Assembly: GCF_000378465.1 (NCBI RefSeq)
Contig: NZ_KB899911.1
Span: forward strand, 62,001-126,000
Length of the DNA: 64,000 nt
Direction: 5' to 3'
Origin: Elioraea tepidiphila DSM 17972
GTDB lineage: Bacteria > Pseudomonadota > Alphaproteobacteria > Acetobacterales > Acetobacteraceae
Position numbers and translations under genes: made by a program. Within the stretch, counting starts at the first letter, position 1, and every line of letters starts with the position of its first letter. Shown in pieces: positions 29,375 to 38,303 of the stretch. The notes below the pieces were generated by a model. That model saw only the letters and a list, made by a program, of their open reading frames with translations, did not search any database and was not told where the DNA came from.

Positions 29375-30450
29375 GCTTCACCCTGAAGATCGTGCTCGCC
29401 GTCCTCGGCGCGCTCGGCGTGATCGTGGTCGTCACGAGCTTCGAACGACCGCCGGTGAATGTGGTCCAGGTCGGTCAGCGCGGCACCGCGATGGAGCTGG
29501 TGACCAATCCGCGCACGGTGGCCGCGCAGCTTCCGCGCCACGCCGTGCCCGAGCCCACGCCGCCGCTCGACGCGGCCGGGCAGAAGGCCTCGGAGGTGTA
29601 CGAGAACGTCCAGGTGCTGGGCGATCTCGACGCCAACGCCTTCAACCGGCTCATGATCGGCATCACCGCCTGGGTGTCGCCCGAGCAGGGCTGCAACTAC
29701 TGCCACAACCCCGAGAACCTCGCCTCGGACGAGGTCTACACCAAGGTCGTCACGCGGCGGATGCTGCAGATGACCAAGACGATCAACGCCTCCTGGCAGG
29801 CCCATGTCGGGCAGACCGGCGTGACCTGCTACACCTGCCATCGCGGCAAGCCGATCCCCGAGGCGGTGTGGTCGACCGATCCCGATCCGCGACGGACGCG
29901 CGGCATCGTCGCCTCGGCGGCCGGGCAGAACATCGCCTCGCCGGCGGTGGGCCTCTCCTCGCTGCCGCACGATCCGTTCACGCCGTTCCTGTTGCGTGAC
30001 GAGCCGATCCGCGTGACGGGCACGCGCCCGCTGCCGCACGGCAATCCGGCCACCATCATGGGCGCGGAGTGGACCTACGGGCTGATGTTCCACTTCAGCG
30101 CCGCGACCGGGCAGAACTGCACCTTCTGCCACAACACCCAGAACTTCGGGAAATGGGAGAGCTCGACGCCGCAGCGAGTGACGGCCTGGCACGGCATCCG
30201 CATGGTGCGCGAGCTGAACACCAGCTATGTCGAGCCCCTGCGTCCGCTCTGGGCGGCCAACCCGCACGGACCGCCCGAGCGGGGCGACGCCACCCAGTCG
30301 CGCCTCGGCCCGGGCGGCGATCCGTGGAAGGTGAACTGCAGCACCTGCCATCTCGGCGCCAGCAAGCCGCTGCTCGGCCGGCCGATGCTGGCGGACTACC
30401 CCGAACTGAACGCCGTGACCTTGGGTCCGCTGCGCTCGGCCTCGCGCTGA
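29371..30450 (+). CDS. pufC: Reaction-centre tetraheme cytochrome c subunit
   Basis: PufC rereduces the oxidised special pair from soluble or membrane-bound carriers. The 359 residues contain four CxxCH heme sites (CNYCH, CYTCH, CTFCH, CSTCH), with axial Met candidates such as LMIGITAW and RRMLQMTK. The N-terminus [21 protein letters not shown] is a membrane anchor without an obvious lipobox Cys, so it may stay attached by an uncleaved helix. It ends the puf operon, 24 bp before a strong terminator. Confidence 0.96.
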   Translation: MSFTLKIVLAVLGALGVIVVVTSFERPPVNVVQVGQRGTAMELVTNPRTVAAQLPRHAVPEPTPPLDAAGQKASEVYENVQVLGDLDANAFNRLMIGITAWVSPEQGCNYCHNPENLASDEVYTKVVTRRMLQMTKTINASWQAHVGQTGVTCYTCHRGKPIPEAVWSTDPDPRRTRGIVASAAGQNIASPAVGLSSLPHDPFTPFLLRDEPIRVTGTRPLPHGNPATIMGAEWTYGLMFHFSAATGQNCTFCHNTQNFGKWESSTPQRVTAWHGIRMVRELNTSYVEPLRPLWAANPHGPPERGDATQSRLGPGGDPWKVNCSTCHLGASKPLLGRPMLADYPELNAVTLGPLRSASR

Positions 30451-30474
30451 GTCCCCACTCCCACTGGACCCTCC

Positions 30475-30502
30475 GGGGCGGCCTTGCGCCGCCCCTTTCT
30501 TT
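30475..30502 (+). terminator. Rho-independent terminator of the puf operon
   Basis: The perfect 8-bp stem GGGGCGGC / GCCGCCCC with a CTTGC loop is followed by TTTCTTT. It lies 24 bp after the pufC stop and is the clearest intrinsic terminator in the window. Confidence 0.9.
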
Positions 30503-30507
30503 CAGGC

Positions 30508-30783
30508 TCACGGCCTGAGCCGCAGCCAGAGATCAAGCAGATGCGCAGCCAGTGCGGCCGCGAGCCAGGCGCCGATCCAGACCGCGCCGGCGCCGATCAG
30601 CGCGGCGCGCAGGGCCAGGAGCAGCGCCGCGCCCGACAGCAGCGTCACGAGCAGGCCTGGCAGCGCGACGCCGCGGCCCGTGCGACGCAGCACGACCGCG
30701 AGCACTGCCGCCTCCAGCGCCACGAGCGCGAGGATCGCCTCCACCAGCCCGCCGCCGATCAGCCCCACCATGGCCTGCGCCAT
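30508..30783 (-). CDS. Small polytopic membrane protein, unknown function
   Basis: This 91-residue protein is almost entirely hydrophobic, with about three membrane helices (roughly residues 5-30, 38-60 and 63-85) separated by short RRTGRG and Ala-rich turns. No family is recognised. It sits between the puf terminator and the cytochrome c gene, on the opposite strand. Coding is supported by length without stops and by the hydrophobic pattern, but G+C-rich shadow frames can look similar, so confidence is moderate. Confidence 0.5.
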   Translation of the reverse strand: MAQAMVGLIGGGLVEAILALVALEAAVLAVVLRRTGRGVALPGLLVTLLSGAALLLALRAALIGAGAVWIGAWLAAALAAHLLDLWLRLRP

Positions 30784-30920
30784 AGCTCGGTCGAGGGTCG
30801 GCCCGCGGTCACGGACGCGCGGGCGGTGGGTTGAAGCGCCGCTGCGGATCGCCTAATGGACGGTCGGACCGGGCGGCGTCGCCGCGCCGGCCGGGATCGT
30901 GCCGAAGGACCACGTCGCCG

Positions 30921-31463
30921 ATGAACTCGATGGAACTGAACAAGATCGCCGCCTCGATCCTGACGGCGGGCATCCTGTTCATGGTGACCGGCATCATCGG
31001 CGACGCGCTGGTGCATCCGAAGCGCCTCCACCAGAGCGTGCTGAACATCGATACCGGCGCGGCGCCGGCGGCTGCCCCGGCCGCGCCGGCCGCGCCCACG
31101 ATCGAGCCGATCGGGCCGCTGCTCGCCAACGCCAACCCTGAGAACGGTGCCGCGATCGCGCGGCGCGCCTGCGCCGCCTGCCACACCTTCGACCAGGGCG
31201 GGCGCAACGGCGTCGGGCCCAATCTCTGGGGCATCGTCGGCGCCGATCATGCGCATGCGGAGGGGTTCAACTACTCGCAGGTGATCGCCGGCATGCGCGG
31301 CACGCCCTGGAGCTACGAGGAACTGAACAAGTTCATCGCCAACCCGCGCGCCTACGCGCCGGGCACGCGCATGGCCTTCAACGGCCTGTCCAGCGCCCAG
31401 CAGCGCGCCGACCTGATCGCCTGGCTGCGCACGCTGGACGCCACGCCCAAGCCGCTGCCCTGA
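30921..31463 (+). CDS. Membrane-anchored class I cytochrome c
   Basis: This 180-residue protein has an N-terminal anchor helix (IAASILTAGILFMVTGIIGDALV), an Ala/Pro linker (about 47-62), and a cytochrome c domain with heme site CAACH, NGVGPNLWGIVG after it and the Met ligand region GTRMAFNGL. The arrangement resembles cytochrome c-552/CycM and the membrane-bound cytochrome cy that shuttles electrons between bc1 and oxidase or reaction centre. Placement just after puf suggests, but does not show, a role as donor to PufC. The start is ATG 30921. Confidence 0.85.
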   Translation: MNSMELNKIAASILTAGILFMVTGIIGDALVHPKRLHQSVLNIDTGAAPAAAPAAPAAPTIEPIGPLLANANPENGAAIARRACAACHTFDQGGRNGVGPNLWGIVGADHAHAEGFNYSQVIAGMRGTPWSYEELNKFIANPRAYAPGTRMAFNGLSSAQQRADLIAWLRTLDATPKPLP

Positions 31464-31474
31464 GCCCCGGCGCC

Positions 31475-32431
31475 TCACCGCGCCGCCGCGATCGCCTGCA
31501 CCAACGCCTGCCACGCGCGCTCGCGCGCCGCTTCGGCCTCGCGCGCCGCAGCGAGTGCGGCTTCGACCGCCAGCAGATCGAGCTCCGCCTGCAGCGCCGC
31601 CTCGCGCAGCGCCGTCTCGCGCGCCTCGGCCGTCAGCGCGGCGCGCTCGAAGCCGGCGAGCGCCTCGGTGATGCGTCCGGCCGCGCGGCCTGAGCTGCGA
31701 TGCAGGGTCGCCCGCCACCCGGGCGGCAGCTCGGCCACGCGCTCCGGCGGCAGCGCGGCGAGCTTCGCCTCGACATGTGCGCCGGGTGGCGGCAGCAGCG
31801 TCGCGGTCTCGGGATCCTCGGCGAGGCCCATCAGCCTGAGCAGCCGGTCGCGCTGGCGCGCCGGGCCGGGCAGCTCGTCGGCCATGGCGCGGCGGGCAAG
31901 GGTGGGCAGGGCGTCGGCGAGCGGCGGGTGCCGGGCGGCGAGCCGGGCGGCATCCTCGGCCTGCGCGGGAACCGCGGCGAGCCGCCACAGGATCAGCGCC
32001 GCCTCGCTCCAGAGCGCGGCCTCGGCGGCCGCTTCCGCGAGCGCGAGCGCCGGCGGCGCGCCGGGCAGATGCGCGGCGCGCAGCCGCGATGCCGCCTCCG
32101 GGGCCGCGTCATCGAGCGCGCGCAGCGCCGCGCGCCGGGCCGCGCCGAGCAGGTCGAGTTGCCGCTCGGGCGGGGCGATGTCCGCTTCTACCGCGCCGGC
32201 CGCCTGAGCGAAGATCGCGTCGCCCTGGGCGGTGGCGAGCAGGCCGAGCAGGCGCCGGCCGAAGGCGGTGTGGTCCTCCTCGGCCGGAATCTGCGCGGGG
32301 GCGCGCTCGTGCAGCGCGCGGGCGAGGCGTCTGCGCAGCGCCTCGCCGCGGGGGCCGAGACCGAGCAGGGTGAGTAGACCGGCGACCGTCAGCCCAGCCG
32401 GGGGCGGGCAGTGCTCATCGGCGGACTCCAT
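31475..32431 (-). CDS. Hypothetical Ala/Leu/Arg-rich helical protein
   Basis: The 318-residue protein is almost wholly helical and low complexity, with no signal peptide or membrane helix. The last ~60 residues (RITEALAGFERAALTAEARETALREAALQAELDLL, key part) look like a coiled coil. I recognise no domain. It converges with the cytochrome c gene, 11 bp apart, and lies 60 bp downstream of the aminotransferase gene on the same strand. It could be a processing or scaffold protein for the polysaccharide genes upstream; that is only a guess. Confidence 0.55.
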   Translation of the reverse strand: MESADEHCPPPAGLTVAGLLTLLGLGPRGEALRRRLARALHERAPAQIPAEEDHTAFGRRLLGLLATAQGDAIFAQAAGAVEADIAPPERQLDLLGAARRAALRALDDAAPEAASRLRAAHLPGAPPALALAEAAAEAALWSEAALILWRLAAVPAQAEDAARLAARHPPLADALPTLARRAMADELPGPARQRDRLLRLMGLAEDPETATLLPPPGAHVEAKLAALPPERVAELPPGWRATLHRSSGRAAGRITEALAGFERAALTAEARETALREAALQAELDLLAVEAALAAAREAEAARERAWQALVQAIAAAR

Positions 32432-32491
32432 GACGCATCATGGCATGCCGAGGCATGTCTGTTCCACGGGTGTGACGGAATCAGGTCCTGA

Positions 32492-33643
32492 TCAGGCCCC
32501 GAGCGCCCGCCGCGTCGCGGCGATGATCCGGTCCTGGGTCACCTCGTCGAGGTAGGGGTGGAACGGCAGGCTGAACACCTCGGCGGAGAGCTTCTCGCTC
32601 ACCGGCACGCCGTTGCCGGCCACCGGGTGCTGGGCATAGGCGGTCTGCCGGTTCAGCGGCTTGGGGTAGTAGATCGCGGTCGGGATGCCCTCGGCCTTCA
32701 GGGCCGCGAGCACACGCCCACGGTCGCGGCCGGGGATGCGCAGCGTGTACTGCGCCCAGACGGAGATGTTGCCCGGCGCGAGGCGCGGCACGATCGCGAC
32801 ATCCGACAGAGCGTCGTTGTAGCGCTCGGCGATGCGCTGGCGCGCGGCGCACTCGGCCGCGAACACCGCGAGCTTCCGCAGCAGCACCGCGGCCTGGATG
32901 GTGTCGAGCCGGCCGTTCATGCCGACGCGCACGTTCTCGTACTTGTCGTCGTTGTCCTGGCCGTGGACGCGGAGCGACAGAAGCAGGTCGAGCGTCTCGC
33001 GGTCATGGCAGAACACCGCGCCGCCGTCGCCGTAGCAGCCGAGCGGCTTGGCGGGGAAGAAGCTGGTCGCCGCCATGTCGCCGGTGGCCGCCACATGCGT
33101 GCCGTTCCAGGTCGCGCCGAAGGACTGCGCCGCATCGACCAGCACCTTCAGCCCGTGTCGGCGCGCGATCGGCAACAGCCGCGCGTAGTCGGCGGGCTGG
33201 CCGAACAGGTCGACCGGGATCACCACCCGGGGCACCAGCCCGAGCCGCTTCGCGGTCTCGACCCCGGCCTCCAGGCTGGCCGGGTCCATGTTGAACGTGT
33301 CCTCGAGCACATCGACGAACACCGGCGTCGCGCCGAACCACACCACCACCTCGGCGGTGGCGGCGAAGGTGAAGGCGGGCACCAGCACGGCGTCGCCCGG
33401 CCTGATGTCCCAGGCCATCAGGGCGAGGGCCAGCGCATCCGTCCCGTTGGCGCAGGAGAGCACGTAGGGGACCGAGGCGTAGCGGGCGAGGGCCGCTTCC
33501 AGCTCCGCCACCTCCGGGCCGAGGATGTAGCGGCCGGAGCGGACCACCTTCAGCACCGCCTCCTCCATCGCCGGGCCGATCGCGCGGCGCTGGGCGTCGA
33601 GGTCGATGAAGGCGATCGGCGTGGGCGGGGGGGCTTCCGGCAT
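32492..33643 (-). CDS. DegT/DnrJ/EryC1/StrS aminotransferase (WbpE/WlbC-like)
   Basis: This 383-residue PLP enzyme is predicted to aminate the 3-keto position of a UDP-N-acetylglucuronic acid derivative. Family features are IAFIDLDAQRRAIGPAMEEA, GPEVAELEAALARY, SCANGTDALALALMA, VDAAQSFGATWNG and the PLP Lys in FFPAKPLGCYGDGGAVF. Its ATG shares the A of the upstream gene's TGA, so it is translationally coupled to the dehydrogenase-acetyltransferase fusion. It is the last step gene of the three-gene sugar operon. Confidence 0.9.
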   Translation of the reverse strand: MPEAPPPTPIAFIDLDAQRRAIGPAMEEAVLKVVRSGRYILGPEVAELEAALARYASVPYVLSCANGTDALALALMAWDIRPGDAVLVPAFTFAATAEVVVWFGATPVFVDVLEDTFNMDPASLEAGVETAKRLGLVPRVVIPVDLFGQPADYARLLPIARRHGLKVLVDAAQSFGATWNGTHVAATGDMAATSFFPAKPLGCYGDGGAVFCHDRETLDLLLSLRVHGQDNDDKYENVRVGMNGRLDTIQAAVLLRKLAVFAAECAARQRIAERYNDALSDVAIVPRLAPGNISVWAQYTLRIPGRDRGRVLAALKAEGIPTAIYYPKPLNRQTAYAQHPVAGNGVPVSEKLSAEVFSLPFHPYLDEVTQDRIIAATRRALGA

Positions 33644-35166
33644 CAGGCGATCTCCGTGAGCGTCTCCGGCGCGGACTCGACGTAGCGCCGCCCGGTACGC
33701 GGGCAGGTATAGGTGCCGGACGGGGCGGAAACGAGGCGTTCCCCCGCATGCCCGACCCATCCGATCCGCGCGGCCGGGTTGCCAGCGACGAGGGCGAAGG
33801 GCGCGACGTCGCGCGTCACCACCGCCCCGGCGGCGACGAAGGCCCAAGCGCCGATCGTGACGCCGCAGAGCACCGTGGCGTTGGCGCCGATGGTGGCCCC
33901 TCGGCGCACCAGGGTCGGGGCGAACTCGGCGCGCCGGTCGATCGCTGCGCGCGGCGTGCGGACATTCGTGAACACGGCCGAGGGGCCGACGAACACCTCG
34001 TCCTCCAGTGTCACTCCCTCGTAGAGGCTGACAGTGTTCTGCACCTTGCAGCGGTCGCGGACGGTGGCGCGCGGGCCGATCACCACGTTCTGGCCGATCC
34101 GGCAGTCCGCGCCGATGCGGCTCCCCGCGAGCACCCGGCTGTAGTGCCAGATGCGTGTGCCCGCACCGACGGTCGCATCGGGCGCGATCTCGACGCTCGG
34201 GTGGATACCCTCGCGCGGTCGCAGGGAGGCTGAGGCGGCGGCGAGCACACGTAGAACCGCGAGGCCCTCCGCGCCGTCGGTGAGCGGCGTGGCGCCCGTC
34301 GCGATGCAGTCGAGGAAGTGTCGGAGTTCGACCTGAAGCGGTTCCGCGGGTACGACCGGCACGGGCTCGCCGGAGGCGGGCTCGGCCACCGGCACGCCGC
34401 CCTGCCAAGCGATCCGGTGCGGATAGAGCACGAGCTTGCGCTCCCAGGGCGCGCCGTCGTCCAGCACCGCCATGCCGCCGGCGCCGACCACCACCAGCCG
34501 CTGCTCCTTCACCGGGTTGAGCCAGGAGACGTGGATCTCGGCCCGCAGCCCGCCCGGGAATGCGAGCTGGGTCGTGGTGACGTCGGCGACCGCGGGGTTC
34601 AGCACGGCGACGCCCTGCGCGGTGACGCGCTCGGGAAACGTTCCGGCGAGGGCCAGGATCATCGAGATGTCGTGTGGCGCGAAGGACCAGAGGATGTCCT
34701 CCTCGCGGCGGATGCGGCCGAGATCGAGCCGCCGCGCATGGATGTAGGAGAGGGGGCCGAGCCGGCCGTCGCGCACGAGAGCGAGCAGCGCGGCGAAGGC
34801 CGGATGGTGGCGCATCAGGTGGCCGACCATGAGCACGCGCCGCGCGGCGGCCGCCTGCGCGACCAGCCGTTCCGCCTCGGTCACGTCGAGCGCGAGCGGC
34901 TTCTCGACGAAGACGTGCTTGCCGGCGGCGAGCGCGGCGGCGGCCAGCGTCGCGTGGGTCGCCGCCGGGGTGGCGATCGCCACCGCGTCGATCAGCGGGT
35001 CGGCCAGCACGGCCGCGGTGTCGCACACCGGCGCGCCGCGCGCGGCGGCGCTTGCCGCCTCGGCGTCGAGGTCGGAGACCGCGGCGAGCGCGCCGGCTGC
35101 GGCGAGGTTGCGCGCGATGTTGCGTCCCCAGGCGCCGCAGCCGATCAGGGCGACGCGCGGAGGCAT
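33643..35166 (-). CDS. Fused Gfo/Idh/MocA dehydrogenase and left-handed beta-helix N-acetyltransferase
   Basis: The 507-residue protein joins two enzymes that are separate in the WbpB/WlbA and WbpD/WlbB pathway. Residues 1-315 are an NAD-dependent Gfo/Idh/MocA dehydrogenase (RVALIGCGAWGRNIARNLAA, HVFVEKPLALD). Residues 318-480 are a hexapeptide-repeat acyltransferase (IHPSVEIAPDATVGAGTRIW, ATIGANATVLCGVTIGAWAF). A zinc-ribbon-like tail (TYTCPRTGRRYV) ends it. The fusion would couple 3-oxidation with later acetylation of the 3-amino group, although amination by the neighbouring aminotransferase lies between them. Confidence 0.9.
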   Translation of the reverse strand: MPPRVALIGCGAWGRNIARNLAAAGALAAVSDLDAEAASAAARGAPVCDTAAVLADPLIDAVAIATPAATHATLAAAALAAGKHVFVEKPLALDVTEAERLVAQAAAARRVLMVGHLMRHHPAFAALLALVRDGRLGPLSYIHARRLDLGRIRREEDILWSFAPHDISMILALAGTFPERVTAQGVAVLNPAVADVTTTQLAFPGGLRAEIHVSWLNPVKEQRLVVVGAGGMAVLDDGAPWERKLVLYPHRIAWQGGVPVAEPASGEPVPVVPAEPLQVELRHFLDCIATGATPLTDGAEGLAVLRVLAAASASLRPREGIHPSVEIAPDATVGAGTRIWHYSRVLAGSRIGADCRIGQNVVIGPRATVRDRCKVQNTVSLYEGVTLEDEVFVGPSAVFTNVRTPRAAIDRRAEFAPTLVRRGATIGANATVLCGVTIGAWAFVAAGAVVTRDVAPFALVAGNPAARIGWVGHAGERLVSAPSGTYTCPRTGRRYVESAPETLTEIA

Positions 35167-35170
35167 CGCC

Positions 35171-36523
35171 TCAGGCGAGCACCAGGTTCGCGCCCGCGTG
35201 CCCGGCGCGGCGCAGCGCGTTGCGCGTGTCGATGATCAGCCGCGCATGCCGGCCGACACGCTTCCAGTCGATCGCATCGTGGTCGGTCACCACCAGCACG
35301 GCATCCGCGGCCTTCAGCGTCGCCGGCGTCAGCGCGACACCCGCGCGCCCGGCAAGGTGGCCGTAGGCGCGGGTCGGCGGGATCGCGGCGATGTGCGGGT
35401 CATGGAACGACACGCGCGCGCCGCGCTCCTCCAAGAGCTCGATGATCTTCAGGGCCGGGCTCTCGCGCATGTCGTCGACGTTCTTCTTGTAGGCGAGGCC
35501 GAGCAGCAGCACCGACGCATCCCTGAGCCCGCGCCCGGCGCGGTCGTTCAGCGCGTCGGCCAGGCGCTGCACGACATAGCGCGGCATGGCGGTGTTGATC
35601 TCGCCGGCGAGTTCGATGAAGCGCGTGGCGACCTCGTGCTCGCGCGCCTTCCAGGTGAGGTAGAACGGGTCGATCGGGATGCAGTGCCCGCCCAGGCCGG
35701 GGCCGGGCCAGAACGGCATGAAGCCGAAGGGCTTGGTGGCGGCGGCGGCGATCACCTCCCACACATCGATGCCCATCGGCGCGTAGATCTGCTTCAGCTC
35801 GTTGACGAGCGCGATGTTGACGGCGCGGAAGATGTTCTCGGTGAGCTTCACTGCCTCGGCGGTGGCGGCGGAACTGACCGGCACCGTGCCGACCACCACC
35901 GCGTCATAGAGCGCGCGGGTGAGCGCGAGTGCCGCTTCGCCGTCGGCGCCCACCACCTTCGGGATCGTCGAGGTGCCGTGGTCGATGTTGCCCGGGTCCT
36001 CGCGTTCGGGGCTGTAGCCCAGGAAGAAGTCGCGACCCGAGACGAGGCCGCCGCGCTCCAGGATCGGCTTCACCACCTCCTCGGTGGTGCCGGGATAGGT
36101 GCTCGACTCCAGCACCACGAGCTGGCCCGGGCGCAGCCGTGCCGCGATCGCCTCGGCCGTCGCGACCACATAGGTCATGTCGGGCTCGCGATGGCGCGTC
36201 AGTGGCGTCGGCACGCAGATCAGGATGGCGTCGGGCCCGCCGAGCCGGCCCATGTCGGCGGTGGCATCGAACCGGCCGGTGGCGTTCATCGCCGCGACGT
36301 CCGCTGCCGGGATGTGGCGGATGTAGGAGCGGCCGGCCTTCAGCGCCGCCACCTTGGCCGCGTCCGTGTCGAAGCCGAGCACGCGGAAGCCGCGCGCGAG
36401 GAACACCTTCACCAGCGGCAGGCCGACATAGCCGAGCCCGATCACGCCGACGGTGGCATCGCGGCGGGCGATCCGGTCGGCGAGGGCGTCAGCGTGGTCG
36501 GCGGGGCGGGGGCGCTTGGCCAT
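35171..36523 (-). CDS. Nucleotide-sugar 6-dehydrogenase (UDP-GlcNAc dehydrogenase, WbpA-like)
   Basis: This 450-residue UDP-glucose/GDP-mannose dehydrogenase-family enzyme probably oxidises UDP-GlcNAc to UDP-GlcNAcA, the first step of the pathway. The NAD motif TVGVIGLGYVGLPLVKVFLA is near residue 24, SSTYPGTTEEVV and LGYSPEREDPGN are as in WbpA, and the catalytic Cys is in GPGLGGHCIPIDPFYLTWKA. It precedes the fusion gene by 4 bp. The three genes together would give UDP-2,3-diacetamido-2,3-dideoxyglucuronic acid for a surface glycan. Confidence 0.92.
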   Translation of the reverse strand: MAKRPRPADHADALADRIARRDATVGVIGLGYVGLPLVKVFLARGFRVLGFDTDAAKVAALKAGRSYIRHIPAADVAAMNATGRFDATADMGRLGGPDAILICVPTPLTRHREPDMTYVVATAEAIAARLRPGQLVVLESSTYPGTTEEVVKPILERGGLVSGRDFFLGYSPEREDPGNIDHGTSTIPKVVGADGEAALALTRALYDAVVVGTVPVSSAATAEAVKLTENIFRAVNIALVNELKQIYAPMGIDVWEVIAAAATKPFGFMPFWPGPGLGGHCIPIDPFYLTWKAREHEVATRFIELAGEINTAMPRYVVQRLADALNDRAGRGLRDASVLLLGLAYKKNVDDMRESPALKIIELLEERGARVSFHDPHIAAIPPTRAYGHLAGRAGVALTPATLKAADAVLVVTDHDAIDWKRVGRHARLIIDTRNALRRAGHAGANLVLA

Positions 36524-36624
36524 GGGCGGGCGTTCTAGGCGGCACCCGGTCCGCCGGCAAGGACAGGTCTGGCGCCGCGACGCCTGCCGGGCCAGTCTCG
36601 CCCGCCAGTCCGCCGGAGCCCGCG

Positions 36625-37623
36625 ATGCTGTCCGTCTTTCTTGCCCACACCGACGAGATGTTCCGCAACTACTACGGCTCGGAGGCGCTCGCCGCGCTCG
36701 AACGGGTCGCGCAGGTGCGGCGCAACACTACGGGTCGGCATCTCGCCGGGCGCGACCTCGCCGAGGCGGCGTCCGGCTGTGCCGTGATCGTGTCGGACCG
36801 CATGACGCCGGGCGAGGCCGAGACCTTCGCGCACGCGCCCGACCTCGTCGCCTTCCTGCGCTGCGCGGTCGATATCCGCACGATCGACCTCGCGGCGGCG
36901 TCGGCGGCCGGCGTGCTGGTCACCCGCGCGACGCCCGGCTTTGCCGATTCGGTGGCCGAGCTTGCGGTCGGCATGATGGTCGATCTGGCGCGCGGCATCG
37001 GACGCGCGACCGCCGCCTATCACCGCGGCGAGATGCCCGAGATCCGCATGGGCCGGCAGCTTGCCGGGGCGACGCTCGGCATCCTCGGCTACGGCGTGAT
37101 CGGGCGGCGCCTCGCGGCGATCGCCAGGGCGATGCGGATGCGCGTGGTGGTCGCCGATCCGTATGTCGCGCCCGATGACCCCGCGATCGGCCACGCGGCC
37201 CTGCACGACGTGCTGGCGCAATCCGACTTCGTGGTCTGCCTCGTGGTGGCGAACGACCAGACCGAGAACCTGCTCGATGCGCGCGCCTTCGCGGCCATGA
37301 AGCGCGGGGCCTTCTTCGTCAATCTCGCGCGCGGCAATCTGGTGGACGAGGGCGCCCTTCTCGGCGCGCTCGACGCGGGTCCGCTCGCGGGGGCGGCGAT
37401 GGATGTCGGCCGCGCGCCCGACCAGATGCCCACGCCCGCGCTCGCCGCGCATCCCAAGGTGATCGCGACACCGCATATCGGCGGGCTGACGCCGCAGGCC
37501 GCCCAGCACCAGGCCTTCGACACGGTGCGCCAGGTGGAGGCGCTGGCGCGGGGCCGCATCCCCCCGGGCGCCGTGAACCCCGAGGCCGCGCACCGGCTGA
37601 AGCGGATCGGCATCGCCGCATGA
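36625..37623 (+). CDS. D-2-hydroxyacid dehydrogenase
   Basis: This 332-residue NAD-dependent enzyme is of the D-isomer 2-hydroxyacid dehydrogenase family. The dinucleotide motif LGILGYGVIGRRLAAIARAM is near residue 152, the substrate Arg lies in FFVNLARGNLVDEGALL, and the catalytic His in IATPHIGGLTPQAAQH. Specificity (phosphoglycerate, glyoxylate, hydroxypyruvate) is not decidable. It begins a plus-strand run in which the next two genes overlap by ATGA. It is divergent from the nucleotide-sugar operon. Confidence 0.9.
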   Translation: MLSVFLAHTDEMFRNYYGSEALAALERVAQVRRNTTGRHLAGRDLAEAASGCAVIVSDRMTPGEAETFAHAPDLVAFLRCAVDIRTIDLAAASAAGVLVTRATPGFADSVAELAVGMMVDLARGIGRATAAYHRGEMPEIRMGRQLAGATLGILGYGVIGRRLAAIARAMRMRVVVADPYVAPDDPAIGHAALHDVLAQSDFVVCLVVANDQTENLLDARAFAAMKRGAFFVNLARGNLVDEGALLGALDAGPLAGAAMDVGRAPDQMPTPALAAHPKVIATPHIGGLTPQAAQHQAFDTVRQVEALARGRIPPGAVNPEAAHRLKRIGIAA

Positions 37624-38303
37624 GCACGGTTCCCGAGGGCACGACCATGTATCGCCGAGCCGATCCGGCGGCGAACCGGTCCGAGTGGCATCGCTACTAC
37701 TCGCCCAAGCGGAGCCCGCACCAGCACGCCCAGCTGGACCTGCTCGGCCGCATCCAGGCGCGGCGCGTGCTCGAGATCGGCCCCTATCTCGGCTACGTCA
37801 CCGCGCTGCTCGACAACGCGGGCTACGCGGTGGAGACGCTCGATCTCGGGCCGCGGCAGTTCGCGCGCCCCGACGTGCCGCACCACGCCTGCGACCTGAC
37901 CACGCTGGAACCGGCCGATGTCTCCGGTTTCGACGCGGTGCTCTGCTGCGAGACGCTGGAGCACCTGCCGTTCGAGGCCGCCCGCGACGTGCTGCGCCGG
38001 CTGCACGCGACCGGGGCGGCGCATCTGATCGTCTCGGTGCCGTGGTCGGGGCTGCATCTCTGGCTCGCGGTGCAGCTCGCGCCGGGCTGGCTCCGCACCG
38101 CGCTGCACCTGAAATGGCCGAACCGCTTCCGCGCCTTCGTGCCCGAGGCCGATCCGCTGGGCCACAAATGGGAGGTCGGCTATCGCGGCACCTCGCTCGC
38201 GGTCTGGGAAGGGGCGCTGGCCGCCGCAGGCTGGCGGGTCCGCGAGCGGATCTTCACGACGCCGACGCGCAGCGTGATGCATCTCTGCGACCGTGCGTCA
38301 TGA
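37620..38303 (+). CDS. Class I SAM-dependent methyltransferase
   Basis: This 227-residue protein has motif I RVLEIGPYLGYVTALLDNAG near residue 49, acidic Asp in VETLDLGPR, and motif IV DAVLCCETLEHLPFEAARDV, as in methyltransferase domain 11/23 proteins. A hydrophobic stretch (LWLAVQLAPGWLRTALHL) in the second half may be amphipathic. It is coupled by ATGA overlap to the dehydrogenase before and the SirB1 gene after. The substrate is unknown. Confidence 0.82.
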   Translation: MSTVPEGTTMYRRADPAANRSEWHRYYSPKRSPHQHAQLDLLGRIQARRVLEIGPYLGYVTALLDNAGYAVETLDLGPRQFARPDVPHHACDLTTLEPADVSGFDAVLCCETLEHLPFEAARDVLRRLHATGAAHLIVSVPWSGLHLWLAVQLAPGWLRTALHLKWPNRFRAFVPEADPLGHKWEVGYRGTSLAVWEGALAAAGWRVRERIFTTPTRSVMHLCDRAS

